64,000 nt of DNA from Ectopseudomonas khazarica (GTDB taxonomy: Bacteria; Pseudomonadota; Gammaproteobacteria; Pseudomonadales; Pseudomonadaceae). Under the pieces are notes generated by a model that made no database searches, was not told where the DNA came from, and saw nothing but the letters and a program-made list of their open reading frames with translations. The stretch's first letter is position 1. Every line of letters starts with the position of its first letter. The stretch is from the NCBI RefSeq assembly GCF_004521985.1, contig NZ_SBHZ01000018.1:1-64000 (forward strand), given 5' to 3'. Below are positions 1 through 8,379 of this stretch, piece after piece. Position numbers and translations under genes: made by a program.

Positions 1-163
1 TCTTGTGCCCCTCGCTGTCCCACAGGTGCACGCCACGGGCCTCGGTGATGATGCGCGGGCCGTTCTCGGCCAGCTGCTTGTAGTCACTGAACGGCGCCAG
101 ATGGTGGGCCTGGCTCAGGGCCTGCCACTGAGCGGTCTTGGGGTTCTTGGCTTGCTGGTTCAT
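1..163 (-). CDS. spuC: Polyamine:pyruvate aminotransferase SpuC, N-terminal part only
   Basis: The first 54 codons of a class III aminotransferase run off the left edge of the window. The N-terminus (MNQQAKNPKTAQWQALSQAH, then HLAPFSDYKQL) matches the start of Pseudomonas SpuC, a PLP enzyme that transaminates putrescine and related polyamines with pyruvate. The PLP lysine and the catalytic core lie outside the window. The gene follows spuB on the same strand with a gap of about 115 bp, as in the known spu operon, which supports the assignment. The ATG is preceded by an AAGGTGTTG stretch that can serve as ribosome binding site. Confidence 0.8.
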   Translation of the reverse strand, partial: MNQQAKNPKTAQWQALSQAHHLAPFSDYKQLAENGPRIITEARGVHLWDSEGHK

Positions 164-277
164 CACAACACCTTCTTTGTGCGGGCCGCTCGGGCGGCCC
201 GCGGAAATCCGTTGAATCGTGGCAGGCGCCGTCGCGAACGAAGCGCCTGCCACCGAGCCATCAGCGGCTCTGCATCG

Positions 278-1636
278 TCACACCGACAGCAACAGGAACT
301 CGCGCTCCCAGGAACTGATCACGCGCTTGAAGTTCTCGTGCTCGGCACGCTTGACCGCGACGTAGCCACGGATGAACTTCTCGCCGAGGAACTTCTCGGC
401 GTCCTTGCACGACTCCATACGCTCCAGCGCGCTCTCGATGGTCACCGGCAGGCGCAGGTTGCGACGCTCGTAACCACGGCCCTTGACCGGTGCCCCGGGC
501 TTCACGCCACCGACCATGCCCATGTAGCCGCACAGCAGGGTCGCCGCCAGCACCAGGTAGGGGTTGGCATCGGCGCCGGCCAGGCGGTTTTCCACGCGAC
601 GGTTCTGCGGACTGGCTTCCGGTACGCGCAGGCCCACGGTGCGGTTCTCCTCGCCCCACTCCACGTTCACCGGCGCCGAGGTATCGGGCAGGAAGCGGCG
701 GAACGAGTTGACGTTCGGCGCGAACAGCGGCAGCAGCTCCGGGATGTACTTCTGCAGGCCACCGATGTGGTGCAGGAACAGCTCGCTCATCGTCCCGTCT
801 TCATTGGAGAAGATGTTCTTGCCGGTCTTGATGTCCACCACGCTCTGGTGGATGTGCATGGCACTGCCCGGCTCGTCGGTGATCGGCTTGGCCATGAAGG
901 TCGCCGCCACGTCGTGCTTGAGCGCGGCCTCGCGCATGGTGCGCTTGAACACCAGAATCTGGTCGGCCAGGTGCAGGGCGTCGCCGTGACGGAAGTTGAT
1001 CTCCATCTGCGCCGGCCCTTCCTCGTGGATCAGGGTGTCCAGATCCAGGCCTTGCAGCTCGCACCAGTCGTACATGTCTTCGAACAGCGGATCGAACTCG
1101 TTCGCCGCGTCGATGGAGAAGCTCTGACGGCCGGTTTCCGGGCGGCCGGAACGGCCGACAGGGGCCTCCAGCGGGAAGTCCGGGTCACTGCTGCGCTTGG
1201 TCAGGTAGAACTCCATCTCCGGTGCGACGATGGGTTTCCAGCCTTTGCCTTCGTACATCTGCAACACCTTCTTGAGGATGTTGCGCGGCGACAGCTCGAT
1301 GGGGTTGCCCTGCTTGTCGAAGGTGTCGTGGATCACCATGGCGGTGGGCTCGATGGCCCAGGGCACGACGAACACGGCGTTCGGGTCGGGACGGCAGAAC
1401 ATGTCGATGTCCGCCTCGTCCAGCAGGTCGTAGTAGATGTCGTCCTCGACGTAGTCGCCGGTCACGGTCTGCAGCAGCACGCTCTCGGGGAGGCGCATGC
1501 CCTTCTCGTCGAGGAACTTGTTGGTCGGCGAGATCTTGCCGCGGGCAATGCCGGTCAGGTCACTGATCAGGCATTCGACTTCGGTGATTTTGCGTTCTTT
1601 CAGCCAGCTCGTGAGCTGGTCTAGCTTGGTACTCAT
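278..1636 (-). CDS. spuB: Glutamine-synthetase-like gamma-glutamylputrescine ligase SpuB
   Basis: A 452-residue protein of the glutamine synthetase fold (beta-grasp N-domain, then catalytic domain). Visible signatures are the metal-ligand segment APEMEFYL (near residue 140), MAKPITDEPGSAMHIHQS (near 250) and the ATP/glutamate region NRRVENRLAGADANPYL (near 345). These proteins ligate glutamate to putrescine or other polyamines rather than to ammonia, the first step of gamma-glutamylated polyamine catabolism in the cytoplasm. It is upstream of spuC on the same strand and paralogous to spuI, which lies 0.8 kb away on the other strand. The ATG follows GAGGTCTCT, a plausible Shine-Dalgarno. Family assignment is firm; substrate preference is inferred from synteny. 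Confidence 0.88.
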   Translation of the reverse strand: MSTKLDQLTSWLKERKITEVECLISDLTGIARGKISPTNKFLDEKGMRLPESVLLQTVTGDYVEDDIYYDLLDEADIDMFCRPDPNAVFVVPWAIEPTAMVIHDTFDKQGNPIELSPRNILKKVLQMYEGKGWKPIVAPEMEFYLTKRSSDPDFPLEAPVGRSGRPETGRQSFSIDAANEFDPLFEDMYDWCELQGLDLDTLIHEEGPAQMEINFRHGDALHLADQILVFKRTMREAALKHDVAATFMAKPITDEPGSAMHIHQSVVDIKTGKNIFSNEDGTMSELFLHHIGGLQKYIPELLPLFAPNVNSFRRFLPDTSAPVNVEWGEENRTVGLRVPEASPQNRRVENRLAGADANPYLVLAATLLCGYMGMVGGVKPGAPVKGRGYERRNLRLPVTIESALERMESCKDAEKFLGEKFIRGYVAVKRAEHENFKRVISSWEREFLLLSV

Positions 1637-1828
1637 AGAGACCTCAGGGTTGTAGAACCAACTAGGGTTATAGTCGGTTCAGCGTTGCCCCGCCCTCCCC
1701 CTGCAAGCCTCACCAAAGGCCTGGAGGAGCGCGAGATATTCGTGTGGATGCTACTAGGGGTGCAGCACCTCCGGCACCTGACTTTTAGCTCCATCGAAAG
1801 AAAATGGCGCGCTTCTGCGTTGCTGCAG

Positions 1829-1866
1829 CGAGGCGTCTATCTCGCGGCTAAGCGCGAGACGCCTCG
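1829..1866. repeat. Long GC-rich hairpin
   Basis: CGAGGCGTCT at 1829-1838 is exactly complementary to AGACGCCTCG at 1857-1866, and CTCGCG at 1841-1846 can instead pair with CGCGAG at 1853-1858. No T-run follows on either strand, so this is not an ordinary terminator. Function unknown. Confidence 0.6.
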
Positions 1867-2203
1867 AACCCGGGACGCCCTCGTGCGTTGCAGGACGCGG
1901 GCCAAGGCGCAGGCACTGCAGCGATACGGCGCTGCGTGCGCTATCGTGCTGGGTAATGAGCGAGCGGAAAGCCTGACGAGACAGGCCGAGCGGCGCGAAA
2001 GCCGCCGAAGAGAACGTACGCTGCCGCGCTGCCGCAGCAAGCGCGCCACCCTGCGTGGGGCGAAGACGTCCCCTGGCGTGAAGGGGAGTGCTGGTAGCGT
2101 GACCGATGCTGGTCCTGACACAAGCGCTGACGCCGATAGTCGGCAGGCGAAACATGAGACACCCGTATTATTGCTGTTATGGGTTTGAACCGAGCTTAGC
2201 CTT

Positions 2204-2242
2204 GTTCATTTTTTTACACAATAGCTCTGTAAAAAATTGAAC
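2204..2242. promoter_or_regulatory. 15-bp AT-rich inverted repeat, candidate operator
   Basis: GTTCATTTTTTTACA (2204-2218) and TGTAAAAAATTGAAC (2228-2242) form a 15-bp inverted repeat with one mismatch and a 9-bp spacer. It lies about 190 bp before spuI and 570 bp before spuB. An AT-rich long dyad in a high-GC genome suggests a binding site for a dimeric regulator; which regulator is unknown. Confidence 0.45.
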
Positions 2243-2430
2243 ACACCCCACTGAGCACCTTGGTAGATCAGCGTTTGGACCACCCATAACGGCCCTGAAA
2301 CGCCCCAAAAATGGCCATCACGCCCCACAAGAGGGCATGAATGGCCCTGCTTGACAGTAATGTGCGTTTCGGATTGACTCACACCCATGCAGTTGCATGA
2401 TTGATATTTTTAACAAAAAGGTGTTGCATC

Positions 2431-3810
2431 ATGTCGGTACCCCCGCGTGCCGTTCAGCTTAACGAAGCGAACGCGTTCCTTAAGGAACATCCTGAGGTCC
2501 AGTTCGTCGACCTTCTTATTGCAGATATGAACGGTGTGGTGCGTGGCAAGCGCATCGACCGTAACGCCCTTCACAAGGTGTACGAGAAAGGCATCAACCT
2601 GCCCGCCTCGCTCTTCGCGCTCGACATCAATGGTTCCACCGTCGAAAGCACCGGCCTCGGCCTGGATATCGGCGACGCCGACCGTATCTGCTTCCCCATC
2701 CCCAATACCCTGTGCAACGAACCCTGGCAGAAGCGCCCCACCGCGCAGCTGCTGATGACCATGCACGAGCTGGACGGCACGCCTTTCTTCGCCGATCCAC
2801 GCGAGGTATTGCGCCAGGTGGTACAGAAGTTCGACGAACTGGGCCTGCGTATCTGCGCAGCCTTCGAACTGGAGTTCTACCTGATCGACCAGGAGAACGT
2901 GAACGGCCGCCCGCAGCCACCGCGCTCACCGATCTCCGGCAAGCGCCCGCACTCCACCCAGGTCTACCTGATCGACGACCTCGACGAATACGTCGACTGC
3001 CTGCAGGACATGCTCGAAGCCGCCAAGGAACAGGACATCCCGGCCGACGCCATCGTCAAGGAGAGCGCGCCCGCGCAGTTCGAGGTCAACCTGCACCACG
3101 TCGAAGACGCCATCAAGGCGTGCGACTACGCGCTGCTGCTCAAGCGCCTGATCAAGAACATCGCCTATGACCATGAGATGGACTCCACCTTCATGGCCAA
3201 GCCCTATCCGGGCCAGGCGGGCAACGGCCTGCATGTGCACATCTCGCTGCTGGACAAGAAGACCGGCAAGAACATTTTCGCGGCCGACGATCCCCTGCAG
3301 AACACCTCGCTGCGCCATGCCGTCGGCGGCATCCTCGACACCATGGCCGCGTCGATGGCCTTCCTCTGCCCCAACGTCAACTCCTACCGCCGCTTCGGCG
3401 CGCAGTTCTACGTGCCCAACGCACCGAGCTGGGCGCTGGACAACCGCACCGTGGCCGTACGCGTACCGACCGGCAGCGCGGACGCCGTGCGCATCGAGCA
3501 CCGTGTCGCGGGCGCCGACGCCAACCCCTACCTGATGCTGGCCTCGATCCTCGCCGGTATCCACCACGGCCTGACCAACCAGATCGAGCCGGGCGAACCG
3601 ATCGAGGGCAACTCTTACGAACAGCTCGACCCCAGCCTGCCGAACAACCTGCGCGATGCCCTGCGTGAACTGGACGACAGCGAGGTACTGAACAAGTACA
3701 TCGATCCCAAGTACATCGACATCTTCGTCGCGTGCAAGGAAGCCGAGCTGCAAGAGTTCGAAACCACCATTTCCGACCTCGAGTACAACTGGTATCTGCA
3801 CACTGTGTAA
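2431..3810 (+). CDS. spuI: Glutamine-synthetase-like gamma-glutamylpolyamine ligase SpuI
   Basis: A 459-residue paralogue of SpuB. Signatures are AAFELEFYLID (near residue 150), MAKPYPGQAGNGLHVHISL (near 255) and RIEHRVAGADANPYLML (near 360), which are the metal, glutamate and ATP-binding segments of the glutamine synthetase fold. Enzymes of this group start the gamma-glutamylation route for putrescine, cadaverine or diaminopropane. I chose the ATG at 2431, preceded by AAAAGG, over an upstream TTG at 2401 because the protein then begins MSVPPRAVQLNEANAFL like its relatives. A rho-independent terminator follows directly. Confidence 0.88.
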   Translation: MSVPPRAVQLNEANAFLKEHPEVQFVDLLIADMNGVVRGKRIDRNALHKVYEKGINLPASLFALDINGSTVESTGLGLDIGDADRICFPIPNTLCNEPWQKRPTAQLLMTMHELDGTPFFADPREVLRQVVQKFDELGLRICAAFELEFYLIDQENVNGRPQPPRSPISGKRPHSTQVYLIDDLDEYVDCLQDMLEAAKEQDIPADAIVKESAPAQFEVNLHHVEDAIKACDYALLLKRLIKNIAYDHEMDSTFMAKPYPGQAGNGLHVHISLLDKKTGKNIFAADDPLQNTSLRHAVGGILDTMAASMAFLCPNVNSYRRFGAQFYVPNAPSWALDNRTVAVRVPTGSADAVRIEHRVAGADANPYLMLASILAGIHHGLTNQIEPGEPIEGNSYEQLDPSLPNNLRDALRELDDSEVLNKYIDPKYIDIFVACKEAELQEFETTISDLEYNWYLHTV

Positions 3811-3818
3811 CACCCCGG

Positions 3819-3847
3819 AAAGCCGGCCGTAGAGCCGGCTTCTTTTT
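3819..3847 (+). terminator. Rho-independent terminator after spuI
   Basis: AAGCCGGC (3820-3827) pairs with GCCGGCTT (3834-3841) across a 6-base loop, followed by TCTTTTTG. It starts 9 bp after the spuI stop codon. Confidence 0.85.
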
Positions 3848-3984
3848 GCCTGCACACTGCCTGCTCCAGCGCGCTGCGCCGGAGCCAGCAGCGGTTCGCC
3901 GCACGGCGACTCCGCTGACATGAATCAACCTCCGACGGCCACGGCCGCCGGATACTGTTGCCTTCATCCATCAGGGAGCTTCTC

Positions 3985-5043
3985 ATGCAACGCGCTTTTG
4001 CCGCCGTCCTGCTAGGCCTGATCTCCGGCCTGAGCCAGGCCGCCGACAGCATCCGTGTCTACAACTGGAACGATTACATCGCGCCGCAGGTGCTGGAAAA
4101 CTTCACCCGCGACACCGGTATCGAGGTGGAGTACCACACCTTCGCCAGCGCCGAGGAACTGAACGCCGCGCTGGAAAGCGGCCAGGCCATCGACATCGCC
4201 GTACCCTCGCACAACGAACTGCCGACGCTGATCGCCAACGGCCGCATTCGCCCGCTGGACTTCAACCTGCTCCCCAACCGCTCGCACCTGGACAAGCAGC
4301 TGCTCAGCAAGCTGGCCGCGGTCGACCCGCAGAACCAGCACGCCGTGCCCTACCTGTGGGGCGCCGTGGGCCTGGCGATCAACACGCCGCAGGCCGAGGC
4401 CGCCTACGGCGGGCCGCTGCCGGAGAGCTGGAGCCTGCTGTTCGACCCCGAGAAGAGCGCGCGCCTGGCCAGCTGTGGCATCAGCGTGCTGGACGCGGCG
4501 GACGAGACCCTGTCGCTGCTGCTCAACTACCAGGGCCGCAGCCTGGCCCGTAGCGCACCGAGCCGCATCGAGCGCGCCGGCGACCTGCTCCAGTCACTGC
4601 GCCCGAACCTGCGCTACGTCGATAGCGAGCGCTACATAGACGACCTCAGCAACGGCAGGCTGTGCCTGGCCGTGGCCTGGGTCGGCGATGCGCTCGCTGC
4701 GGCGCAGGCCGGCCAGCCGGTGCGCTTCCTGGTACCGCAGGAGGGCTCGGTGCTGTTCGTCGACAACCTGGTCATCCCCAGCAGCGCCAGCCGTCCGGAG
4801 CTGGCCCATCGCTTCATCGACTACCTGATGCAGCCGCAGGTCATCGCCCAGGTCACCGCCGAGACGCTCTACCCCAACGGCAACGCCGACTCGGCGCAGT
4901 TCATCGACGCCGCCCTGCTCGCCCAGCCCGGCCTCTACCCGGACCAGGACACCAAGCGGCGCCTGTATCCGCTGGAGGTCCTCTCGGACAAGCATGCCCA
5001 GGTGCGCGACCAGATCTGGCAGCGCTTCCGCGATGGTCCCTGA
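3985..5043 (+). CDS. Periplasmic polyamine-binding protein (PotF/SpuD family)
   Basis: A 352-residue extracellular solute-binding protein. A Sec signal peptide (MQRAFAAVLLGLISGLSQAA) is followed by DSIRVYNWNDYIAPQVLENF, the characteristic start of mature PotD/PotF/SpuD/SpuE proteins, with WNDYI contributing to the polyamine pocket. YLWGAVGLAIN (near residue 125) and the late VDNLVIPSSA segment are also typical. No permease or ATPase is adjacent, so it may serve the SpuFGH permease or act as a sensor. It matches the position of PAO1 PA0295 between spuI and aguR. The start at 3985 is set by AGGGAG 7 bp upstream and by the signal peptide. Confidence 0.85.
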   Translation: MQRAFAAVLLGLISGLSQAADSIRVYNWNDYIAPQVLENFTRDTGIEVEYHTFASAEELNAALESGQAIDIAVPSHNELPTLIANGRIRPLDFNLLPNRSHLDKQLLSKLAAVDPQNQHAVPYLWGAVGLAINTPQAEAAYGGPLPESWSLLFDPEKSARLASCGISVLDAADETLSLLLNYQGRSLARSAPSRIERAGDLLQSLRPNLRYVDSERYIDDLSNGRLCLAVAWVGDALAAAQAGQPVRFLVPQEGSVLFVDNLVIPSSASRPELAHRFIDYLMQPQVIAQVTAETLYPNGNADSAQFIDAALLAQPGLYPDQDTKRRLYPLEVLSDKHAQVRDQIWQRFRDGP

Positions 5044-5106
5044 AGACGCTTGCCTCGCTGGCGCCGGCTGACGTCCAATAGCACCTCGCCCACCGAGGAG
5101 CCCGTC

Positions 5107-5748
5107 ATGTCGCGCCCCGCCAGCACCCGCAAGCCACGCGCCAGCAGCCAGGCCCGCATCGCCGGCATCCTCGCCTCGGCCCGCGAGCTGCTGGCCGCAC
5201 ACGGCATGGCCAACCTGTCGATCTACACGGTGGCCGAGCACGCCGGGATCCCGCCGTCCTCGGTCTACCACTTCTTCGCCAGCGTGCCGGCGCTGCTCGA
5301 GGGCCTGACCGCCGACGTGCACGCCGCCTTCCGCGCCTGCCTGCAGGAGCCGGTCGAGCACGCCAGCCTGCGCAGCTGGCATGACCTGTCGCACGTCATC
5401 GAGCGACGCATGCTGGCCATCTATGCCCGCGATGCGGCGGCCCGCCAGCTGATCCTGGCCCAGCACGGCCTGGCGGAGGTGACCCAGGCGGATCATCAGC
5501 ACGACATCGAGCTGGGGCGCCTGATGCAGGCCCTGTTCGAGCGCCACTTCCCCCTGCCGCAATTGCCGACGGATATCGATGTATTCGCCCTGGCCATGGA
5601 GCTTGGCGACCGTGTCTACGCCCGCTCGGTACAGCTGCACGGCGAAATCACGCCGCGCCTGGCCGAGGAAGGCATGCGCGTGTTCGATGCCTACCTGGGC
5701 CTCTATCTGCCGGCCGCCCTGCCGAAACGCACGACCCCGCTCGCCTGA
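5107..5748 (+). CDS. aguR: TetR-family regulator of agmatine catabolism AguR
   Basis: A 213-residue regulator. The N-terminal TetR helix-turn-helix spans roughly residues 15-60 (ARIAGILASARELLAAHGMA, then IYTVAEHAGIPPSSVYHFF). The C-terminal ligand domain has no diagnostic motif. Its place directly upstream of aguB and aguA, on the same strand, matches AguR of P. aeruginosa, the repressor that releases its operator when agmatine or N-carbamoylputrescine is bound. The start is supported by GAGGAG just upstream. The gap to aguB (221 bp) is AT-rich and palindromic, as expected if aguBA has its own regulated promoter. Confidence 0.82.
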   Translation: MSRPASTRKPRASSQARIAGILASARELLAAHGMANLSIYTVAEHAGIPPSSVYHFFASVPALLEGLTADVHAAFRACLQEPVEHASLRSWHDLSHVIERRMLAIYARDAAARQLILAQHGLAEVTQADHQHDIELGRLMQALFERHFPLPQLPTDIDVFALAMELGDRVYARSVQLHGEITPRLAEEGMRVFDAYLGLYLPAALPKRTTPLA

Positions 5749-5759
5749 CCCGAAGCGTT

Positions 5760-5792
5760 GCCGCCGCAGCCTGCCCAGGCGGCGGCTTGTTT
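5760..5792 (+). terminator. Probable terminator after aguR
   Basis: GCCGCCGC (5760-5767) pairs with GCGGCGGC (5779-5786), then TTGTTT. It lies 11 bp after the aguR stop. Confidence 0.6.
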
Positions 5793-5810
5793 CTGCACGC
5801 CCAATAAAAA

Positions 5811-5889
5811 TCGATATGAATCGAGAAATATTGACCAACGGGCACTCAACTCTCTTCTAATACCGATATTTATCGGATATAAATCGATC
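5811..5889. promoter_or_regulatory. Candidate AguR operator/promoter region of aguBA
   Basis: This AT-rich stretch contains TCGATATGAATCGA (5811-5824, 5-bp arms), CGATATTTATCG (5864-5875, 5-bp arms) and a further TATAAATCGATC. Repeated TCGAT-type half sites between a TetR gene and its presumed target operon suggest an operator. Binding by AguR is inferred. Confidence 0.5.
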
Positions 5890-5969
5890 ATCACGCCATG
5901 GTCGATCTCCTCCAGCCATGGCACTCCGCAGAAGACTGACCGGCCATGCCGGCTCACAAGAGGTGCTTC

Positions 5970-6851
5970 ATGTCCCGTATCGTCACCGTTGCCGCGACCC
6001 AGATGGCCTGCTCCTGGGATACCCGCGCGAACATCGCCAACGCCGAGAAGCTGGTGCGCCAGGCAGCGGCCCAGGGTGCGCAGATCATCCTGATCCAGGA
6101 GCTTTTCGAGACCCCCTACTTCTGCCAGAAGCCCAACGCCGACTACACCCAGCTGGCCACCACGGTCGAGGAGAACCCGGCCATCGCACACTTTCGCAAG
6201 GTTGCCGCCGAGCTGAAGGTGGTCCTGCCGATCAGCTTCTTCGAGCGCGCCGGGCGGGCCCGCTTCAACAGCATCGCGATCATCGATGCCGATGGCAGCA
6301 ACCTCGGGACTTATCGGAAAAGCCATATCCCGGACGGCCCCGGCTATCACGAGAAGTACTATTTCAACCCAGGCGACAGCGGCTTCAAGGTCTGGGACAC
6401 CGCCTACGCCCGGATCGGGGTCGGCATCTGCTGGGACCAGTGGTTCCCCGAATGCGCACGCAGCATGGCGCTGATGGGCGCGGAAATTCTCTTCTACCCC
6501 ACCGCCATCGGCAGCGAGCCGCATGACCCGAACATCAGCTCGCGCGACCACTGGCAGCGCGTTCAGCAGGGCCATGCCGGCGCCAACCTGATGCCGCTGG
6601 TCGCCAGCAACCGCATCGGCCGCGAGGAGCAGGACGGCTACGACATCACCTTCTACGGCAGCTCGTTCATCGCCAACCCGTACGGCGAGAAGGTCGAAGA
6701 ACTGGACCGCAGCGAAGAAGGCGTCCTGGTGCACAGCTTCGATCTGGACGAACTGGAGAAGATACGCACGGCCTGGGGTGTGTTCCGCGACCGCCGGCCG
6801 AACCTATACTGGCCACTTTCCACGCTCGACGGCGCAAGCCTCTGCGAATAA
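5970..6851 (+). CDS. aguB: N-carbamoylputrescine amidohydrolase AguB
   Basis: A 293-residue nitrilase-superfamily enzyme that hydrolyses N-carbamoylputrescine to putrescine, CO2 and ammonia. The catalytic triad is visible: Glu44 (IQELFETPYFC), Lys117 (YRKSHIPDGPGYHEKYYF) and Cys154 (GICWDQWFPE). The ending TAWGVFRDRRPNLYWPL is typical of AguB. The start at 5970 gives MSRIVTVAATQMAC, the expected N-terminus, and has AGAGG upstream; an in-frame ATG at 5946 would add eight residues. aguA follows after 80 bp on the same strand, so agmatine is taken to putrescine by one operon. Confidence 0.93.
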   Translation: MSRIVTVAATQMACSWDTRANIANAEKLVRQAAAQGAQIILIQELFETPYFCQKPNADYTQLATTVEENPAIAHFRKVAAELKVVLPISFFERAGRARFNSIAIIDADGSNLGTYRKSHIPDGPGYHEKYYFNPGDSGFKVWDTAYARIGVGICWDQWFPECARSMALMGAEILFYPTAIGSEPHDPNISSRDHWQRVQQGHAGANLMPLVASNRIGREEQDGYDITFYGSSFIANPYGEKVEELDRSEEGVLVHSFDLDELEKIRTAWGVFRDRRPNLYWPLSTLDGASLCE

Positions 6852-6931
6852 GCCCAACGATGTCGTGCCCCGTTCGCAACCTGGGGCGCGGCGACAGACA
6901 CCCCGGATCGCCTCCGGGCTACAGGTGAAAT

Positions 6932-8038
6932 ATGACGACCCTGAGCAGCACTCCTCGCGCCGATGGCTTCCGCATGCCGGCGGAATGGGAACCCCACAGT
7001 CAGACCTGGATGGTCTGGCCCGAGCGCCCGGACAACTGGCGCAACGGCGGCAAGCCGGCGCAGGCCGCCTTCAGCGCCGTGGCCAAGGCCATCGCCCAGT
7101 TCGAGCCGGTGACCGTCTGCGTCAGCGCGGCGCAGTACGAAAATGCCCGTGCGCGCCTGGACGACGGGCGTATCCGCCTGGTGGAGATCACCACCGACGA
7201 CGCCTGGGTGCGCGACACCGGGCCGACCTTCGTGACCAATACCAGCGGCGAAGTACGCGGCGTGGACTGGACCTTCAACGCCTGGGGTGGCTTCGATGGC
7301 GGCCTGTACTGGCCATGGCAGCGGGACGACCAGGTGGCGCGCAAGATCCTCGAGATCGAGGGCAGCAAGCGCTACCGCACCGAGGGCTTCGTGCTCGAAG
7401 GCGGCTCCATCCATGTCGATGGCGAAGGCACCCTGATCACCACCGAAGAATGCCTGCTGAACAGGAACCGCAACCCTCACCTGTCACGCGAGGAGATCGA
7501 GCGCGTGCTCCACGAGCACCTGGCCATCGATACGGTGATCTGGTTGCCGGACGGGCTGTACAACGACGAGACCGATGGCCACGTCGACAACTTCTGCTGC
7601 TATGTGCGCCCGGGCGAGGTGCTGCTGGCCTGGACCGACGACGCCAACGACCCCAACTACCCGCGCTGCCAGGCCGCCATGCGCGTGCTGGAAAGCGCCC
7701 GCGATGCCAAGGGCCGCCAGCTGACCGTGCACAAGATGCCCATTCCCGGCCCGATCCACGCCACTGCCGAAGAGTGCGCAGGCGTCGACATGGCCGACGG
7801 TAGCCAGGAGCGCGATCCGTCGATCCGCCTGGCCGGCTCCTACGTCAACTTCCTCATCGTCAACGGCGGCATCGTCGCGCCGAGCTTCGCTGACGCCAAG
7901 GACGAGGAAGCCCGCGCCATCCTCCAGCGTGTATTCCCCGAGCATCGCGTGGTCATGGTGCCAGGCCGCGAAATCCTGCTCGGTGGCGGCAACATTCACT
8001 GCATCACGCAGCAGCAGCCGGCGCCGCAAGGCCGCTGA
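6932..8038 (+). CDS. aguA: Agmatine deiminase AguA
   Basis: A 368-residue agmatine iminohydrolase of the guanidine-modifying (PAD) superfamily; it converts agmatine to N-carbamoylputrescine and ammonia in the cytoplasm. Diagnostic segments are MPAEWEPHSQTWMVWPERPDNW near the N-terminus, DDAWVRDTGPTFV (near 90), NAWGGFDGG (near 112), DETDGHVDNFC with a catalytic His (near 215), and the nucleophilic Cys357 in GGGNIHCITQQQ. It is the second gene of the aguBA pair and supplies the substrate of AguB. Confidence 0.95.
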   Translation: MTTLSSTPRADGFRMPAEWEPHSQTWMVWPERPDNWRNGGKPAQAAFSAVAKAIAQFEPVTVCVSAAQYENARARLDDGRIRLVEITTDDAWVRDTGPTFVTNTSGEVRGVDWTFNAWGGFDGGLYWPWQRDDQVARKILEIEGSKRYRTEGFVLEGGSIHVDGEGTLITTEECLLNRNRNPHLSREEIERVLHEHLAIDTVIWLPDGLYNDETDGHVDNFCCYVRPGEVLLAWTDDANDPNYPRCQAAMRVLESARDAKGRQLTVHKMPIPGPIHATAEECAGVDMADGSQERDPSIRLAGSYVNFLIVNGGIVAPSFADAKDEEARAILQRVFPEHRVVMVPGREILLGGGNIHCITQQQPAPQGR

Positions 8039-8045
8039 GTCGTGC

Positions 8046-8066
8046 GGGGTGGGTGCAACCCGCCCC
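8046..8066. repeat. REP-like GC hairpin after aguA
   Basis: GGGGTGGGT and ACCCGCCCC pair around GCA. The same core, GGGTTGCACCCGCC, recurs at 55443-55459. Both lie between convergent genes, so this type may act as a bidirectional terminator or as a REP-type repeat. Confidence 0.5.
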
Positions 8067-8175
8067 TCTGCCGACCGCTTTCTCTCGTGCCCTACCTGTC
8101 AACGCCCGGCACATGCCGCGCGTTTTCGTGTTCCCGCACGCGCAAGGAAGCGTGGCTGCGCCCGTGCCATGCACT

Positions 8176-8364
8176 TCATTCGATCTTGCGGGTGTTGATA
8201 CCCAGCAGCGGATAGACCGGGCAGAACCGCAGGACGCCGGTCGCCAGCGGCACCACGCCGATCCAGCCCCACAGGCCGACGATGCCGGTCAGGCTGAGTG
8301 CGATGAGCATCAGGCCCACGGCGATGCGCAGGCTACGGTCGAGCGTTCCAACATTGGCTTTCAT
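8176..8364 (-). CDS. DUF2892 inner-membrane protein
   Basis: A 62-residue protein beginning MKANVGTLDRSLRIAVGLML, with two hydrophobic segments (about residues 12-30 and 33-48) and CPVYPLLGI before the end. This is the DUF2892 family, also found as the membrane tail of YgaP-type rhodanese proteins. It is the last gene of a four-gene minus-strand cluster with two YeeE/YedE-type transporters and an ArsR regulator, which suggests a role in sulfur compound handling. The exact function is not known. Confidence 0.8.
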   Translation of the reverse strand: MKANVGTLDRSLRIAVGLMLIALSLTGIVGLWGWIGVVPLATGVLRFCPVYPLLGINTRKIE

Positions 8365-8379
8365 CGGAGGTTCTCCAGG

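Larger units (their letters stand above)
1637..2430. other. 794-bp intergenic region between spuB and spuI, lacking spuA
   Basis: No convincing coding sequence is visible. Open frames on both strands at about 1685-2190 are Arg/Ala/Ser-rich and look like frame artefacts of GC-rich DNA. In P. aeruginosa a class I glutamine amidotransferase gene, spuA, lies at this place; I see no amidotransferase motif here. The left two thirds are GC-rich and full of inverted repeats; the right third (2190-2430) is AT-richer and should hold the promoters of spuI and of the spuB operon. Confidence 0.6.

Noticed and set aside
5..1624. A 539-codon open frame on the plus strand opposite spuB
   Set aside because: It mirrors the third-codon GC bias of spuB and matches no family; spuB on the other strand is unambiguous.
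1685..2190. Open frames on both strands in the spuB-spuI gap
   Set aside because: Arg/Ser/Ala-rich sequences without a family pattern or ribosome binding site, several overlapping frames of similar length, and large inverted repeats. I treat the region as non-coding.
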